A stretch of 64,000 nt of DNA from an uncultured Clostridia bacterium (GTDB lineage Bacteria > Bacillota > Clostridia > Oscillospirales > CAG-272). Below the pieces are notes generated by a model that worked only from the letters and a program-made list of their open reading frames with translations, was not told the origin of the DNA and did no database searches. Where the stretch lies: positions 97,690 through 161,689 of the forward strand of contig CANRMP010000006.1 of assembly GCA_947631765.1 (NCBI GenBank). The letters are read 5' to 3'. Position numbers and translations under genes: made by a program. Of this stretch, positions 36,444 to 44,357 are shown piece after piece. How positions within the stretch are numbered: the stretch's first letter is position 1; every line of letters begins with the position of its first letter.

Positions 36444-36947
36444 TTACATGCCGGTAACATCGCCGAAAAAATCAATTATAAAGGGCACAAACAGAGTTAC
36501 GGCGTACGAAAGTGCCAAAAAAACCAAGATAGAGATAATCAGCATGAAAAGGTCGCTTCCCTTTGCCGAGTAGCGAAGCTCGGCTCTGATTCTGTGCTCT
36601 TCGCGTATAAAAAATCTTGCACTTTCGATTTTAACCGGCGTTTCTCTTGTGTAATAGCTTGAGCCGTCCGGCAGGTAGACCGTTTTGTCGTCCACCTCAC
36701 TTACAAGCTTGCGCAGTGCGCCGTGTTTTTTCAGCGCCGCGGCGACAAAAATATTGTTCTTAAGCCCTATCTCGGCAAGCGTTTTTGCGCTGTCGGCATC
36801 CTTGGCGTCTGCCTTCAGCAGAGCGCGCACAACCGAGCCTATAACGGTTTTGTTGAAATATAACATGATGCTTGCAAGACTGGCTCCGATAAATATCGAA
36901 AAAGCCGCAATTTGAAGTGGCGACAGCTCGGATATAAAACTCAACAT
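36444..36947 (-). CDS. Hypothetical membrane protein with two transmembrane helices
   Basis: 167 residues. A first hydrophobic helix (residues about 12-30) and a C-terminal pair of hydrophobic segments (about 133-160) flank a cytoplasm-like charged region with YLPDGSSYYTRETPVKIE in its middle. I do not recognise the family. It is transcribed toward the MORN-repeat gene with a 74-nt gap, so the two may be functionally linked. Ribosome site AAGGAAGGTCAT precedes the ATG. Confidence 0.65.
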   Translation of the reverse strand: MLSFISELSPLQIAAFSIFIGASLASIMLYFNKTVIGSVVRALLKADAKDADSAKTLAEIGLKNNIFVAAALKKHGALRKLVSEVDDKTVYLPDGSSYYTRETPVKIESARFFIREEHRIRAELRYSAKGSDLFMLIISILVFLALSYAVTLFVPFIIDFFGDVTGM

Positions 36948-37074
36948 ATGACCTTCCTTAAAAAAGTGCGATTGTCAAAATAAAATATCATTTATATAAT
37001 TATAGCATTATACGGCAATGATAATTTAAATTTTTTTTTAAAAAAGAATTAATAATTATAAGCGAGAATATATC

Positions 37075-39576
37075 TTATTTGCAGTCAAACCACCGTTTTC
37101 CGAAGGACACCTCGCAAGTGAGCGGAACAGAAAGCTTTACGGCGTTTTCCATTTCGCGCCGCAGCAGCTCGCCCGCCTCCGCCACGCAGTCGTCTGCCGC
37201 CTCAAGAATAAGCTCGTCATGCACCTGAAGCACAATTTTGGCGTCGATTCCGCTCTCTTCAAGCGCCTTTTCGGTGTTCACCATGGCAATTTTAATAATG
37301 TCGGCGGCGCTTCCCTGAATGGGGCTGTTCATTGCCACCCTCTCGCCGAATTTTTTAAGCTGGTTTTTTGTTGAGGTGAGCTCGGGAATGTAGCGGCGCC
37401 TTCCGAACATCGTTGAAACGTACCCCGTTCTGTACGCGCCCTCAATCGCGGCAGAGAGGTATTCGGATACCCCCACAAATTTGCTCTTGTAGCTTGCTAT
37501 ATATTCGTCCGCTTCCTTTTTGCCGATTCCGAGATCGGTTGAAAGCGAAAAACCGCCCATTCCGTAAACTATTCCGAAGTTTATAGCTTTTGCGCGCTTG
37601 CGCAGCTCGGGGGTCACGTTTTCTGGAGCCACGCCGAACACTCTTGAGGCGGTGGAGGTGTGAATGTCCTCGCCGTTAAGAAATGCACGGGTCATTTCGG
37701 GGTCGGAGGAAATGTGAGCAAGGAGTCTGAGCTCAATCTGAGAATAGTCTGCGTCAACGAGCGTATAGCCCTTGGGCGCGACAAAGCATTTTCTCATCTC
37801 ATGACCGAGCGGGGTTCTTATCGGTATGTTTTGCAGATTCGGTTCGGCGGAGGAAAGCCGTCCTGTGGCGGTGACCGTCTGATTAAAGGAGGAGTGAACG
37901 CGGCTTTCGCTGTCGGCGGCGTTTAAAAGACCGTCGGCGTATGTGGATTTGAGCTTTGCAAACTGGCGATAATTTAGCACAAGGTCGATAATCTCATGAT
38001 AAGGGCGCAGTCTTTCAAGCACCTCCGCGTCGGTCGAATAGCCTCTTTTGGTCTTTTTGAAGGGAGGAAGCTTTAGCTCCTCAAAAAGCACCGTGGCAAG
38101 CTGTTTTGTGGAATTGACGTTGAATGTATGACCGGCAATTGTATAGATTTTTTCAAGATGCGAATCTATCTCCTCCTGGAGCTTTTCGGAAAATTCGGCA
38201 AGCCCCGCTTTATCCACCATAAAGCCGTAAAGCTCCATTTTAAAGAGCAGGGAAGAGAGGGGCTGTTCAACCTCGTAATAAAGGTAGGTGAGTTTGTCGG
38301 TCTCCAGTCGGTTTTTGAGCCTTTTTGCAAGCTCGAAAAGCGAAAGAGCGCTCTCTGTCGGACTGCCGAGATACGCGCCGGCAAGCCTTGAAAGCTCATA
38401 GGATGAATCGGAAGAATTAATCACATAAGCGGCAAGCATCACGTCAAAATCGATATTTATATTTTTTATACCGTTATCGTAAAGCAAATGCCTCAGTGCC
38501 TTGCCGTCGTGTACAATAAAGCGATTTTTTTCAAAAAGCGGCGCAAGGGTTGAAATGTCCGAAAATTCGGCGGCAAAATATTTCGTGTTGCAGCAGAGCT
38601 CAACCGTATTGCCGCAAATATAAAGCGCCGCGGCGTCCTCAAGCTTTAAGGCACATAGCTCGCCCGCCTCAATTTTGGTCGGCTTTTGTTCGGAGTCGTC
38701 GTCCCCCTTTTCCTCAAGACCGAGCCGTTTAATAAACGCGGAAAATTCAAGCTCGGAAAAAAGGGAGAGCAGTTCCTGTCTATTCATTTCTCGCAGGCTG
38801 ATTTTTTCAAGATTGTCAACTCCCAAGGGCGCGTCGCACACAATGGTTGCAAGCGTTTTGGACAAAAAGGCAATGTCCTTGTCCTCTTTCATTTTTTCAA
38901 GCGCCTTTGAGCCAAGCTCCACTCTGTCTATTTGGGCGAAGATATTTTCAATACTGCCGTATTTTGAAATAAGCCTCAGTGCGGTCTTCTCTCCTATTCC
39001 GCGCACTCCCGGAATGTTGTCTGAGGAGTCCCCCATAAGCGCCTTGGCGTCGACAAAGCAGTCGGGCGTTATGCCGTAGCTTTCGAAAAACGCCGCCTTG
39101 TCATAATCTATGGTTTTGTTGTTGGTGGCAAGCAGGACGGTGCAGTTGTCGCTGATAAGCTGTAAGCTGTCGCGATCTCCGGTAAGAATATAACAGGAGG
39201 TATCTTTTGAAATTTCCGCAAGATGAGAAAGCGTTCCCAAAATATCGTCCGCCTCATAGCCCTCTTTCTCAATAACCGTGATTCCCATGGCGGCAAGGCA
39301 TTTTTTAATGTACGGGAACTGCATCAAAAGCTCGGGAGGCGTGCTCCGCCTTCCGGCTTTGTAATCCTTATACATTTCGTGCCTGAACGTGGGCGCATGT
39401 ACGTCAAAGGCGACTGCGGCATACTCGGGCTTCAGCCGGTCAAGAGTCGAAAGCAGAACGTTTATAAATCCGTATACCGCGTTGGTGAATATGCCGCTCC
39501 CCGTTGTGAGCGGGCGTATACCGTAAAATTGACGGTTCATTATGCTGTTGCCGTCTATAACAAGAAGATTTTTCAT
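37075..39576 (-). CDS. polA: DNA polymerase I
   Basis: The start at ATG 39576 (MKNLLVIDGNSIMNRQFYG) is the family N-terminus with AAAGGA upstream; 32 codons of the longer frame are leader. 833 residues. The 5'-nuclease domain occupies about 1-290 (YEADDILGTLSHLA, MGDSSDNIPGVRGIGEKTA). A degenerate 3'-5' exonuclease fold covers about 300-450; its catalytic D-x-E is not visible, so it probably does not proofread, as in many Bacillus-type PolA. The polymerase domain has DADYSQIELRLLAHIS, the O-helix RAKAINFGIVYGMGG and VHDELILEA. Confidence 0.95.
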   Translation of the reverse strand: MKNLLVIDGNSIMNRQFYGIRPLTTGSGIFTNAVYGFINVLLSTLDRLKPEYAAVAFDVHAPTFRHEMYKDYKAGRRSTPPELLMQFPYIKKCLAAMGITVIEKEGYEADDILGTLSHLAEISKDTSCYILTGDRDSLQLISDNCTVLLATNNKTIDYDKAAFFESYGITPDCFVDAKALMGDSSDNIPGVRGIGEKTALRLISKYGSIENIFAQIDRVELGSKALEKMKEDKDIAFLSKTLATIVCDAPLGVDNLEKISLREMNRQELLSLFSELEFSAFIKRLGLEEKGDDDSEQKPTKIEAGELCALKLEDAAALYICGNTVELCCNTKYFAAEFSDISTLAPLFEKNRFIVHDGKALRHLLYDNGIKNINIDFDVMLAAYVINSSDSSYELSRLAGAYLGSPTESALSLFELAKRLKNRLETDKLTYLYYEVEQPLSSLLFKMELYGFMVDKAGLAEFSEKLQEEIDSHLEKIYTIAGHTFNVNSTKQLATVLFEELKLPPFKKTKRGYSTDAEVLERLRPYHEIIDLVLNYRQFAKLKSTYADGLLNAADSESRVHSSFNQTVTATGRLSSAEPNLQNIPIRTPLGHEMRKCFVAPKGYTLVDADYSQIELRLLAHISSDPEMTRAFLNGEDIHTSTASRVFGVAPENVTPELRKRAKAINFGIVYGMGGFSLSTDLGIGKKEADEYIASYKSKFVGVSEYLSAAIEGAYRTGYVSTMFGRRRYIPELTSTKNQLKKFGERVAMNSPIQGSAADIIKIAMVNTEKALEESGIDAKIVLQVHDELILEAADDCVAEAGELLRREMENAVKLSVPLTCEVSFGKRWFDCK

Positions 39577-39728
39577 GGCTTTTTTCCTTTTTTGAATGCG
39601 AGCCGAATTTATATATTGGAGGATAAGTGCGCCTGCCATAGGCAGGCAGGCGGCATTTGCTGCCTTTCGCAAATATTATATCACATATTTATCGGAAATA
39701 AAAGATAAAAATTAAATTTAATATACTG

Positions 39729-39757
39729 TTGACAAATGGCGTTTCAAAGAGTAAAAT
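39729..39757 (+). promoter_or_regulatory. Promoter of the thrE-like pair
   Basis: TTGACA-N17-TAAAAT on the plus strand. The open frame can be extended back to a TTG that is part of this -35 hexamer, so any start that early is impossible; the real start is the ATG at 39798, after AGAGGG. Confidence 0.75.
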
Positions 39758-39797
39758 ATGTACGCTGGAAAATAAACTTCAGAGGGAAATGCGTGAA

Positions 39798-40592
39798 ATG
39801 ACAGATTTATCTTCACAAATAAGATACAGCGCGGACGTAATGCTCGGGGCGGCGCTTGACATGGCGGCGGAGCTTATGGAATGCGGCGCGGAAATACAGC
39901 GAACCGAGGACACGGTCGAGAGAATTTGCCGCGCTTACGGAGCAAGTCGGGTGGACGTGTACGTGACAACCTCCTTAATAGTTGCGACGGTCGGTATGCC
40001 CGACGGATACCACAAGACGCAGACAAGAAGAATTTATTATTCTCAAAGTAATCTTTCAAGAATAGAGGAGCTTAATTCCCTCTCAAGAGAAATATGCGAA
40101 AACATACCCGAGCCGGTGGAATTTGAAAAAATGCTTCGCCAAAGCAAAAAGACCGAGAATCCCCGCCGCAAAATTATAATGCGATATGTCGGTTCACTGC
40201 TTTTGGCGGCGGGTTTTACTGTGTTTTTTGAGGGCAGCGCCATGGACGCCCTTGCGGCGGCGGTGGTCGGACTCTGCATTCCCACGCTTAATTTGTTTAA
40301 ATACAAGCACACAAACGCAATGGCGCATACCGTCATGTGCTCGCTTGTTGCCGGAGTGCTTTCTGTGCTTGCAATTGCCGTCGGGTTCGGGGACCATGCG
40401 GATAAGGTTATGATAGGGACAATAATGCTTTTAATCCCCGGGGTGGATATAGGCAACAGCTTAAGAGATCTGTTTTTCGGGGACATAGTGTCGGGTTCGA
40501 TGCGGCTTATAAAGGCGCTTCTCACCGCAACGGCAATTGCTGTCGGATATTCAATAGCAATTCTTCTGGGAGGGCTTTTAAATGTCATTTGA
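39798..40592 (+). CDS. ThrE-type threonine/serine exporter family, N-terminal subunit
   Basis: 264 residues. The cytoplasmic first half (SADVMLGAALDMAAELMECGAEIQRTEDTVERI, then GASRVDVYVTTSLIV) is the DUF1212/ThrE domain, followed by about five transmembrane helices. In Corynebacterium ThrE is one polypeptide; here, as in many Firmicutes, the second half is a separate gene that overlaps this stop by 11 nt. Substrate is inferred from the family only. Confidence 0.85.
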   Translation: MTDLSSQIRYSADVMLGAALDMAAELMECGAEIQRTEDTVERICRAYGASRVDVYVTTSLIVATVGMPDGYHKTQTRRIYYSQSNLSRIEELNSLSREICENIPEPVEFEKMLRQSKKTENPRRKIIMRYVGSLLLAAGFTVFFEGSAMDALAAAVVGLCIPTLNLFKYKHTNAMAHTVMCSLVAGVLSVLAIAVGFGDHADKVMIGTIMLLIPGVDIGNSLRDLFFGDIVSGSMRLIKALLTATAIAVGYSIAILLGGLLNVI

Positions 40593-41055
40593 TTTTGTTG
40601 TTGTATCCGAGCTTTTAAAGTACTGTATATCGGGAATTGTCGCAACGCTCGGCTTTGTTCTTGTTTGCAATATTAATTTCAAGAGAATGCCCACCGCTCT
40701 TATCGGAACCGCGCTTACTATTGCTTTTTGGTATTTTGCTCTGGGACTCACCTCAAACGATTTCTTTTCAAATCTTGTCGCGGCAATGGCTGCAACCGCG
40801 TACGCCGAAATAATGGCAAGGGTCACAAAGACCCCGACGACCGTCTATCTTGTTCCCGAGATAATCTCTCTTGTGCCGGGGGGAAAGCTGTATTACACAA
40901 TGGCGTCTCTTATGGCGTCAGATACCGAAGGTTTTAGAAAAAACGGCTATGACACGCTTGCCATCGCTTTGGGAATTGCTGTGGGAATAGTGATAATTTC
41001 AACGCTCTTCTCAATCATCACGGCTCAGAAAAAACATTTCACCGCAATAAAATAA
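40582..41055 (+). CDS. ThrE-type exporter family, C-terminal subunit (DUF3815)
   Basis: 157 residues, four to five transmembrane helices, with YLVPEIISLVPGGKLYYTM, the conserved P-x-x-x-x-L-V-P-G motif of this half. Its start overlaps the end of the preceding subunit, implying coupled synthesis of a two-part transporter. Confidence 0.85.
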   Translation: MSFDFVVVSELLKYCISGIVATLGFVLVCNINFKRMPTALIGTALTIAFWYFALGLTSNDFFSNLVAAMAATAYAEIMARVTKTPTTVYLVPEIISLVPGGKLYYTMASLMASDTEGFRKNGYDTLAIALGIAVGIVIISTLFSIITAQKKHFTAIK

Positions 41056-41059
41056 AAAA

Positions 41060-41093
41060 CCTGCCTGCGAAAGCCGCAGGCAGGAAATTTTTT
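41060..41093 (+). terminator. Terminator of the thrE-like pair
   Basis: CCTGCCTGCG-AAAGC-CGCAGGCAGG followed by AAATTTTTT, starting 4 nt after the stop codon. It may also serve the convergent lipoprotein gene. Confidence 0.85.
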
Positions 41094-41110
41094 AGAGTGT
41101 ATAAGCCTTA

Positions 41111-41923
41111 TTAAAGGTCAAATTCATTCGACAGGAAAATTCCCGAGGGGGCGACAATAGGTCTGTTGCCGCCGTCCGGCCATGAATCCTTCGGTACCCA
41201 CCAGTCATCCATGCCGTTTCTGACTGTTCCGGCGCCGCCGTAGACGTCTTCGTGCTCGGTCTTCCATGCAACGCCCACGTCAATTGTGTTGTAGAGGATA
41301 TCGCCTTCCGAAAGGTTCTCGGTTGCTACAAATACCTCGGTTACCGTGTGGTAAACAGTTGCCTGATCGATTTTCTCGGTTTTCATTGCAACAGAGGTGA
41401 TTAAGCCGTTTTCGTTGTTGCTGGTCGAAGGCTCGGCGTCAAAACCTCTTGCGTAAACATAGCAATGGGTTTTGTTGGCACCGACAAAGAACTCAAAGTT
41501 AGAATTAGTGTACCACTCGCCTACCGAATCGGAGACATAAGTGTCATGATATGCGTCGCAGGCAAGGTAGAGACCGTCTTTGGCAAGCACGCCGTAGAAG
41601 GTCGCTTTTCTGTTTTCGGAATTTTCTTGGTTGTATCCGTCGGTTTTTGTTCCTTCGAACTTCTCTCCCTGCACGGCGATGGTGTGCAGTCCGAGCGCAG
41701 TCCAGTCCTCAAGCGAACCGTCGATAGTAATCTCAACGTCTGCAAGCTCGGGAGCTTCGGGTTCGTCCGGTGGTTCCTGTGAGCCTTCTGTTCTTCTTGA
41801 CGGTGTGGTCACCTTCGGTGTTGTGGTAGTCTGATCGGACGTCGTATCCTTGTCGTTTGAACATGCAACAAATAACGCAGATACAATCATAATCAGAGCA
41901 AGGACAAATGAAAGTTTTTTCAT
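41111..41923 (-). CDS. Lipoprotein with carbohydrate-binding-like (CBM9/DOMON-type) domain
   Basis: 270 residues. The signal peptide ends in ALFVAC with the lipidated Cys21. A Thr/Ser/Pro/Glu linker (residues about 25-62) follows, then a beta-sandwich-like domain starting DVEITIDGSLEDWTALG. That opening (I-D-G-x-L-x-D-W) is typical of CBM9-like and DOMON-like domains, which bind sugars or heme. No catalytic partner lies next to it, so a surface sugar-binding role is inference. Confidence 0.7.
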   Translation of the reverse strand: MKKLSFVLALIMIVSALFVACSNDKDTTSDQTTTTPKVTTPSRRTEGSQEPPDEPEAPELADVEITIDGSLEDWTALGLHTIAVQGEKFEGTKTDGYNQENSENRKATFYGVLAKDGLYLACDAYHDTYVSDSVGEWYTNSNFEFFVGANKTHCYVYARGFDAEPSTSNNENGLITSVAMKTEKIDQATVYHTVTEVFVATENLSEGDILYNTIDVGVAWKTEHEDVYGGAGTVRNGMDDWWVPKDSWPDGGNRPIVAPSGIFLSNEFDL

Positions 41924-42023
41924 TGGGTTTCCTCCTTAAAAAATATATCCGGCTCGTTTGGAGCCTGCCGTCTGTCCGTACGGCAAATTGAGCTTGCCGC
42001 TTTGCGGCTTGGTGTTTGTATGT

Positions 42024-42052
42024 ATTGTATCATATTTATTTATAATTGTCAA
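42024..42052 (-). promoter_or_regulatory. Promoter of the CBM9-like lipoprotein gene
   Basis: Minus strand TTGACA-N17-TACAAT, about 100 nt before the start codon. Its -35 overlaps a plus-strand TTGTCA that begins a possible divergent promoter. Confidence 0.7.
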
Positions 42053-42080
42053 TACTTAAACCTGTTTTTATACACAGTGC

Positions 42081-42183
42081 ATAAGCATTTCGGCGTATTT
42101 GCCGACCCTTGGCAGTAACATTGATTTTTTAGAAAATGCGCCGCCCGCAGTGCCAAAAGCCCGCCTCAGACGGGCTTTTCTCC
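42081..42183 (+). ncRNA. Candidate small RNA (promoter plus orphan terminator)
   Basis: A plus-strand TTGTCA-N17-TATACA (42046-42074) is followed about 80 nt later by a strong hairpin, AAAAGCCCG-CCTCAGA-CGGGCTTTT at 42155-42179, with a T-rich tail. No ORF lies between them and no gene ends upstream on this strand, so the terminator is unexplained by protein genes. The remaining bases up to 42346 show only the ribosome site of the zinc-ribbon gene. The exact ends are guesses. Confidence 0.35.
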
Positions 42184-42346
42184 CTCTTTTGCAAGAAAGG
42201 GCGCTTTTCATACGTCGGCAATTTTAAGCCGAAAATATTTTTGCCACTGCAAAATGTCACAAATAATTTACATAAAAATCACCATGTAAAGAATACTTAG
42301 GGAGTAAAATAATAAATAAAGTTATCTCTATGGGAGGGAAAACGAA

Positions 42347-42796
42347 ATGATAAAGCGAATGTTTTACCGCCTTGGTAATTTCATAGCGACATTTATGCGC
42401 GGCAGATACGGGCTTGATAATCTGGGAAATTTTCTTACATTACTGTTCTTTATTCTGTGGCTGATAATGATTTTTACCGGCTCGATAATTGTCGGCGTAC
42501 TCGAGCTTTTGGTGCTCTTTTTGCTTTGGTTTCGAATGCTTTCCCGAAACAGGGAAAAACGCATGAAAGAAAATCAGCGGTATTTAAGTATAAAAGCCGG
42601 AATAAAAAACTTTTTCAGCTTCAAAAAAGACAAAGCAAAGGGTCCTTCGATAAAAGAGGAAAAGAGGCGCTACCGCAAAACGCACGTTTTTGTTAAATGC
42701 CCCGAGTGCAAAAACAATTTGCGCCTTCCCAAAGTCAAGGGCAGACACACCGTGCGCTGTCCCGTGTGCCAAAAAACTTTCGATGTGAAAATATAA
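42347..42796 (+). CDS. Membrane protein with C-terminal zinc ribbon
   Basis: 149 residues. Two adjacent hydrophobic helices (residues about 28-62) are followed by a basic stretch and a C-terminal zinc ribbon with the two Cys pairs in CPECKNNLRLP and RCPVCQKTFDV. The ribosome site TGGGAGGG is strong. Small two-helix zinc-ribbon proteins of this kind are widespread in Clostridia with no known function. Confidence 0.75.
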   Translation: MIKRMFYRLGNFIATFMRGRYGLDNLGNFLTLLFFILWLIMIFTGSIIVGVLELLVLFLLWFRMLSRNREKRMKENQRYLSIKAGIKNFFSFKKDKAKGPSIKEEKRRYRKTHVFVKCPECKNNLRLPKVKGRHTVRCPVCQKTFDVKI

Positions 42797-42800
42797 AAAG

Positions 42801-42840
42801 AAAGCGAAAAACGCGCAAAGCTGCCGTTTTTCGCTTTTTT
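42801..42840 (+). terminator. Terminator between the zinc-ribbon gene and hsp20 (bidirectional)
   Basis: AAAGCGAAAAACG ... CGTTTTTCGCTTT, 13-bp stem, then TTT; on the minus strand it ends in CTTTTTATA. It closes two convergent genes. Confidence 0.8.
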
Positions 42841-42863
42841 ACCCTTTATAAAGAGTTTAAATT

Positions 42864-42894
42864 TTTAGCCGCCGCAAATATTGCGGCGGCTAAA
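42864..42894. terminator. Perfect 14-bp hairpin after hsp20
   Basis: TTTAGCCGCCGCAA-ATA-TTGCGGCGGCTAAA, 7 nt beyond the hsp20 stop on the minus strand. There is no proper T-run, so it may stabilise the mRNA end rather than terminate. Confidence 0.55.
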
Positions 42895-42901
42895 GGGTCT
42901 G

Positions 42902-43360
42902 TTATTGAATTTCAAGCTGTCTTGACTCGGGAAGGGAAGGCTGCTTTTTGGGAAGCGTGAGGCTGAGCACGCCGTTTTCGTATTTTGCGCTTATCGCGTC
43001 GGTGTTTATCTCCGAGATGTCGAAGCTGCGGCGGTATTCTCCGCAGAAGCGCTCAACTCTGAGGTACTTGCCGTTTTCGCCCTCTTTTTCCTTCTTCTCG
43101 CTCTTGTGGTTTGCGGTAATTGTCAGGGTGTTGCCCGAAAGGTCAAGCTTTATGTCCTTCTTGTCAAATCCGGGAAGTTCTGCTTCAAGCAGATAGGAAT
43201 CTCCGTTGTCCGAAATGTCGGTTCTGAAGCTCAGCGCTCTGTCTTCGTTCCAATTTGCAAAGAGGGGTTCGCCGAAAAAGGTTCTTTCAAGTTCTTCGAT
43301 TTCACGGAAAGGATTGTATACTTCATAGTCGTTTTTACGATAAGGTCTGAGTGCAAACAT
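42902..43360 (-). CDS. Small heat shock protein Hsp20/alpha-crystallin
   Basis: ATP-independent holdase chaperone. The start at ATG 43360 (MFALRPYRKNDYEVYNPF) has GGAGG 8 nt upstream. The alpha-crystallin domain covers about residues 45-140, with SYLLEAELPGFDKKDIKLDL and the closing ENGVLSLTLPK. 152 residues. A CIRCE operator 225 nt upstream points to HrcA control. Confidence 0.92.
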   Translation of the reverse strand: MFALRPYRKNDYEVYNPFREIEELERTFFGEPLFANWNEDRALSFRTDISDNGDSYLLEAELPGFDKKDIKLDLSGNTLTITANHKSEKKEKEGENGKYLRVERFCGEYRRSFDISEINTDAISAKYENGVLSLTLPKKQPSLPESRQLEIQ

Positions 43361-43585
43361 AATTAATACCTCCAAAAAATTTTATTTAATGTTGTCAAGT
43401 TTATTATTTTGTTGTTTGTGGTTGTCTATACGTTGTATTGCTGTTACTAAGTTTTGCCGGGGCGTTTTGAAACGCCCGCCACAAGGTTTTTCATTGCCCT
43501 CGCCTCTTTCTTTTTTCTTTGTTGTCTATATTATATCCCCTAAAATCGCATAATGCATGTCTTTTGTATGAACAAACTGTAAATA

Positions 43586-43612
43586 TTAGCACTCTAAGCT
43601 CTCAAGTGCTAA
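43586..43612. promoter_or_regulatory. CIRCE operator (HrcA binding site)
   Basis: TTAGCACTC-N9-AAGTGCTAA, one mismatch from the CIRCE consensus TTAGCACTC-N9-GAGTGCTAA. It lies in the 550-nt gap upstream of hsp20; a TATAAT on the minus strand is found near 43528, between CIRCE and the gene. The rest of the gap has AT-rich DNA and the aroQ terminator. Confidence 0.85.
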
Positions 43613-43848
43613 AAATTTTTTGATTTTTCATCCCGCAGGCGCTTTAAAATATTCATATTTTAAGCATTTAACAATTGCTAACTGCTAAAATCGGCTGTAA
43701 ATTTGACACAATATCCCATCGCGTGTTTGTGTAAAAATCACAAAAATTATTTTTCTTTGCCTTGCAGACAGGGCAAAAAAACGCCACAGGGTGCCGTGTT
43801 GTGCTGGCGCATAGGTTTTATGCCCTGTTTTGCGCATAAACGCAAAAT

Positions 43849-43880
43849 GACCGCCGCGCAAAATTCTTTGCGCGGCGGTC
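43849..43880 (-). terminator. Terminator of the aromatic operon
   Basis: GACCGCCGCGCAAA-ATTC-TTTGCGCGGCGGTC, 14-bp perfect stem, read on the minus strand 31 nt after the aroQ stop and followed by ATTTTGCG. The T-run is short, but the stem is very stable. Confidence 0.65.
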
Positions 43881-43910
43881 GAAAAGGTATAAAAACCTGC
43901 AAGTCGGGTT

Positions 43911-44339
43911 TTAATGAAAATTACTTAGAAAGTCAATTGCTTCAAGATATCCTTGGAAGCCTTTGCCCGCTATTGTTTTTGAAGCGTAAAAAGACACATA
44001 GGAGATTTGTCTGAACGGCTCTCTTGCACCAACGTCGCTTATATGCACCTCCACAGTGGGAATACTCACCGCTTTGAGCGCGTCAAGAATTGCGACGCTT
44101 GTATGAGTGTAGGCGGCGGGATTTATGACAATGCCGTCAAATTTGCCGTACGCCTCCTGAATCTTATCAACAATGGCGCCTTCGTGGTTCGACTGGAAAA
44201 ACTCACATTCGATATGCTTTTTTTCGCAATGGGATTTTATCATTTCGACAAGCGAAAGATAGGTGCCCTTGCCGTAAATATCAGGTTCGCGCTGTCCCAA
44301 AAGGTTGAGATTCGGTCCGTTTATAACAAGAATTTTCAC
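43911..44339 (-). CDS. aroQ: 3-Dehydroquinate dehydratase, type II
   Basis: Third shikimate-pathway step. NGPNLNLLGQREPDIYG at the N-terminus with the catalytic Tyr of the lid, INPAAYTHTSVA, and EVHISDVGAREPFR are the type II signatures. 142 residues, which form a dodecamer in the family. Last gene of the operon, 18 nt after the aroE-aroK fusion. Confidence 0.95.
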   Translation of the reverse strand: MKILVINGPNLNLLGQREPDIYGKGTYLSLVEMIKSHCEKKHIECEFFQSNHEGAIVDKIQEAYGKFDGIVINPAAYTHTSVAILDALKAVSIPTVEVHISDVGAREPFRQISYVSFYASKTIAGKGFQGYLEAIDFLSNFH

Positions 44340-44357
44340 GTTTTTTACCTGCCTTGC

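Noticed and set aside
38200..38700. Loss of proofreading residues in DNA polymerase I
   Set aside because: The degenerate exonuclease domain is normal for many Gram-positive PolA, so it is not novel here.
39577..39672. 32-residue extension of polA
   Set aside because: Upstream of the family start, without a ribosome site; treated as leader.
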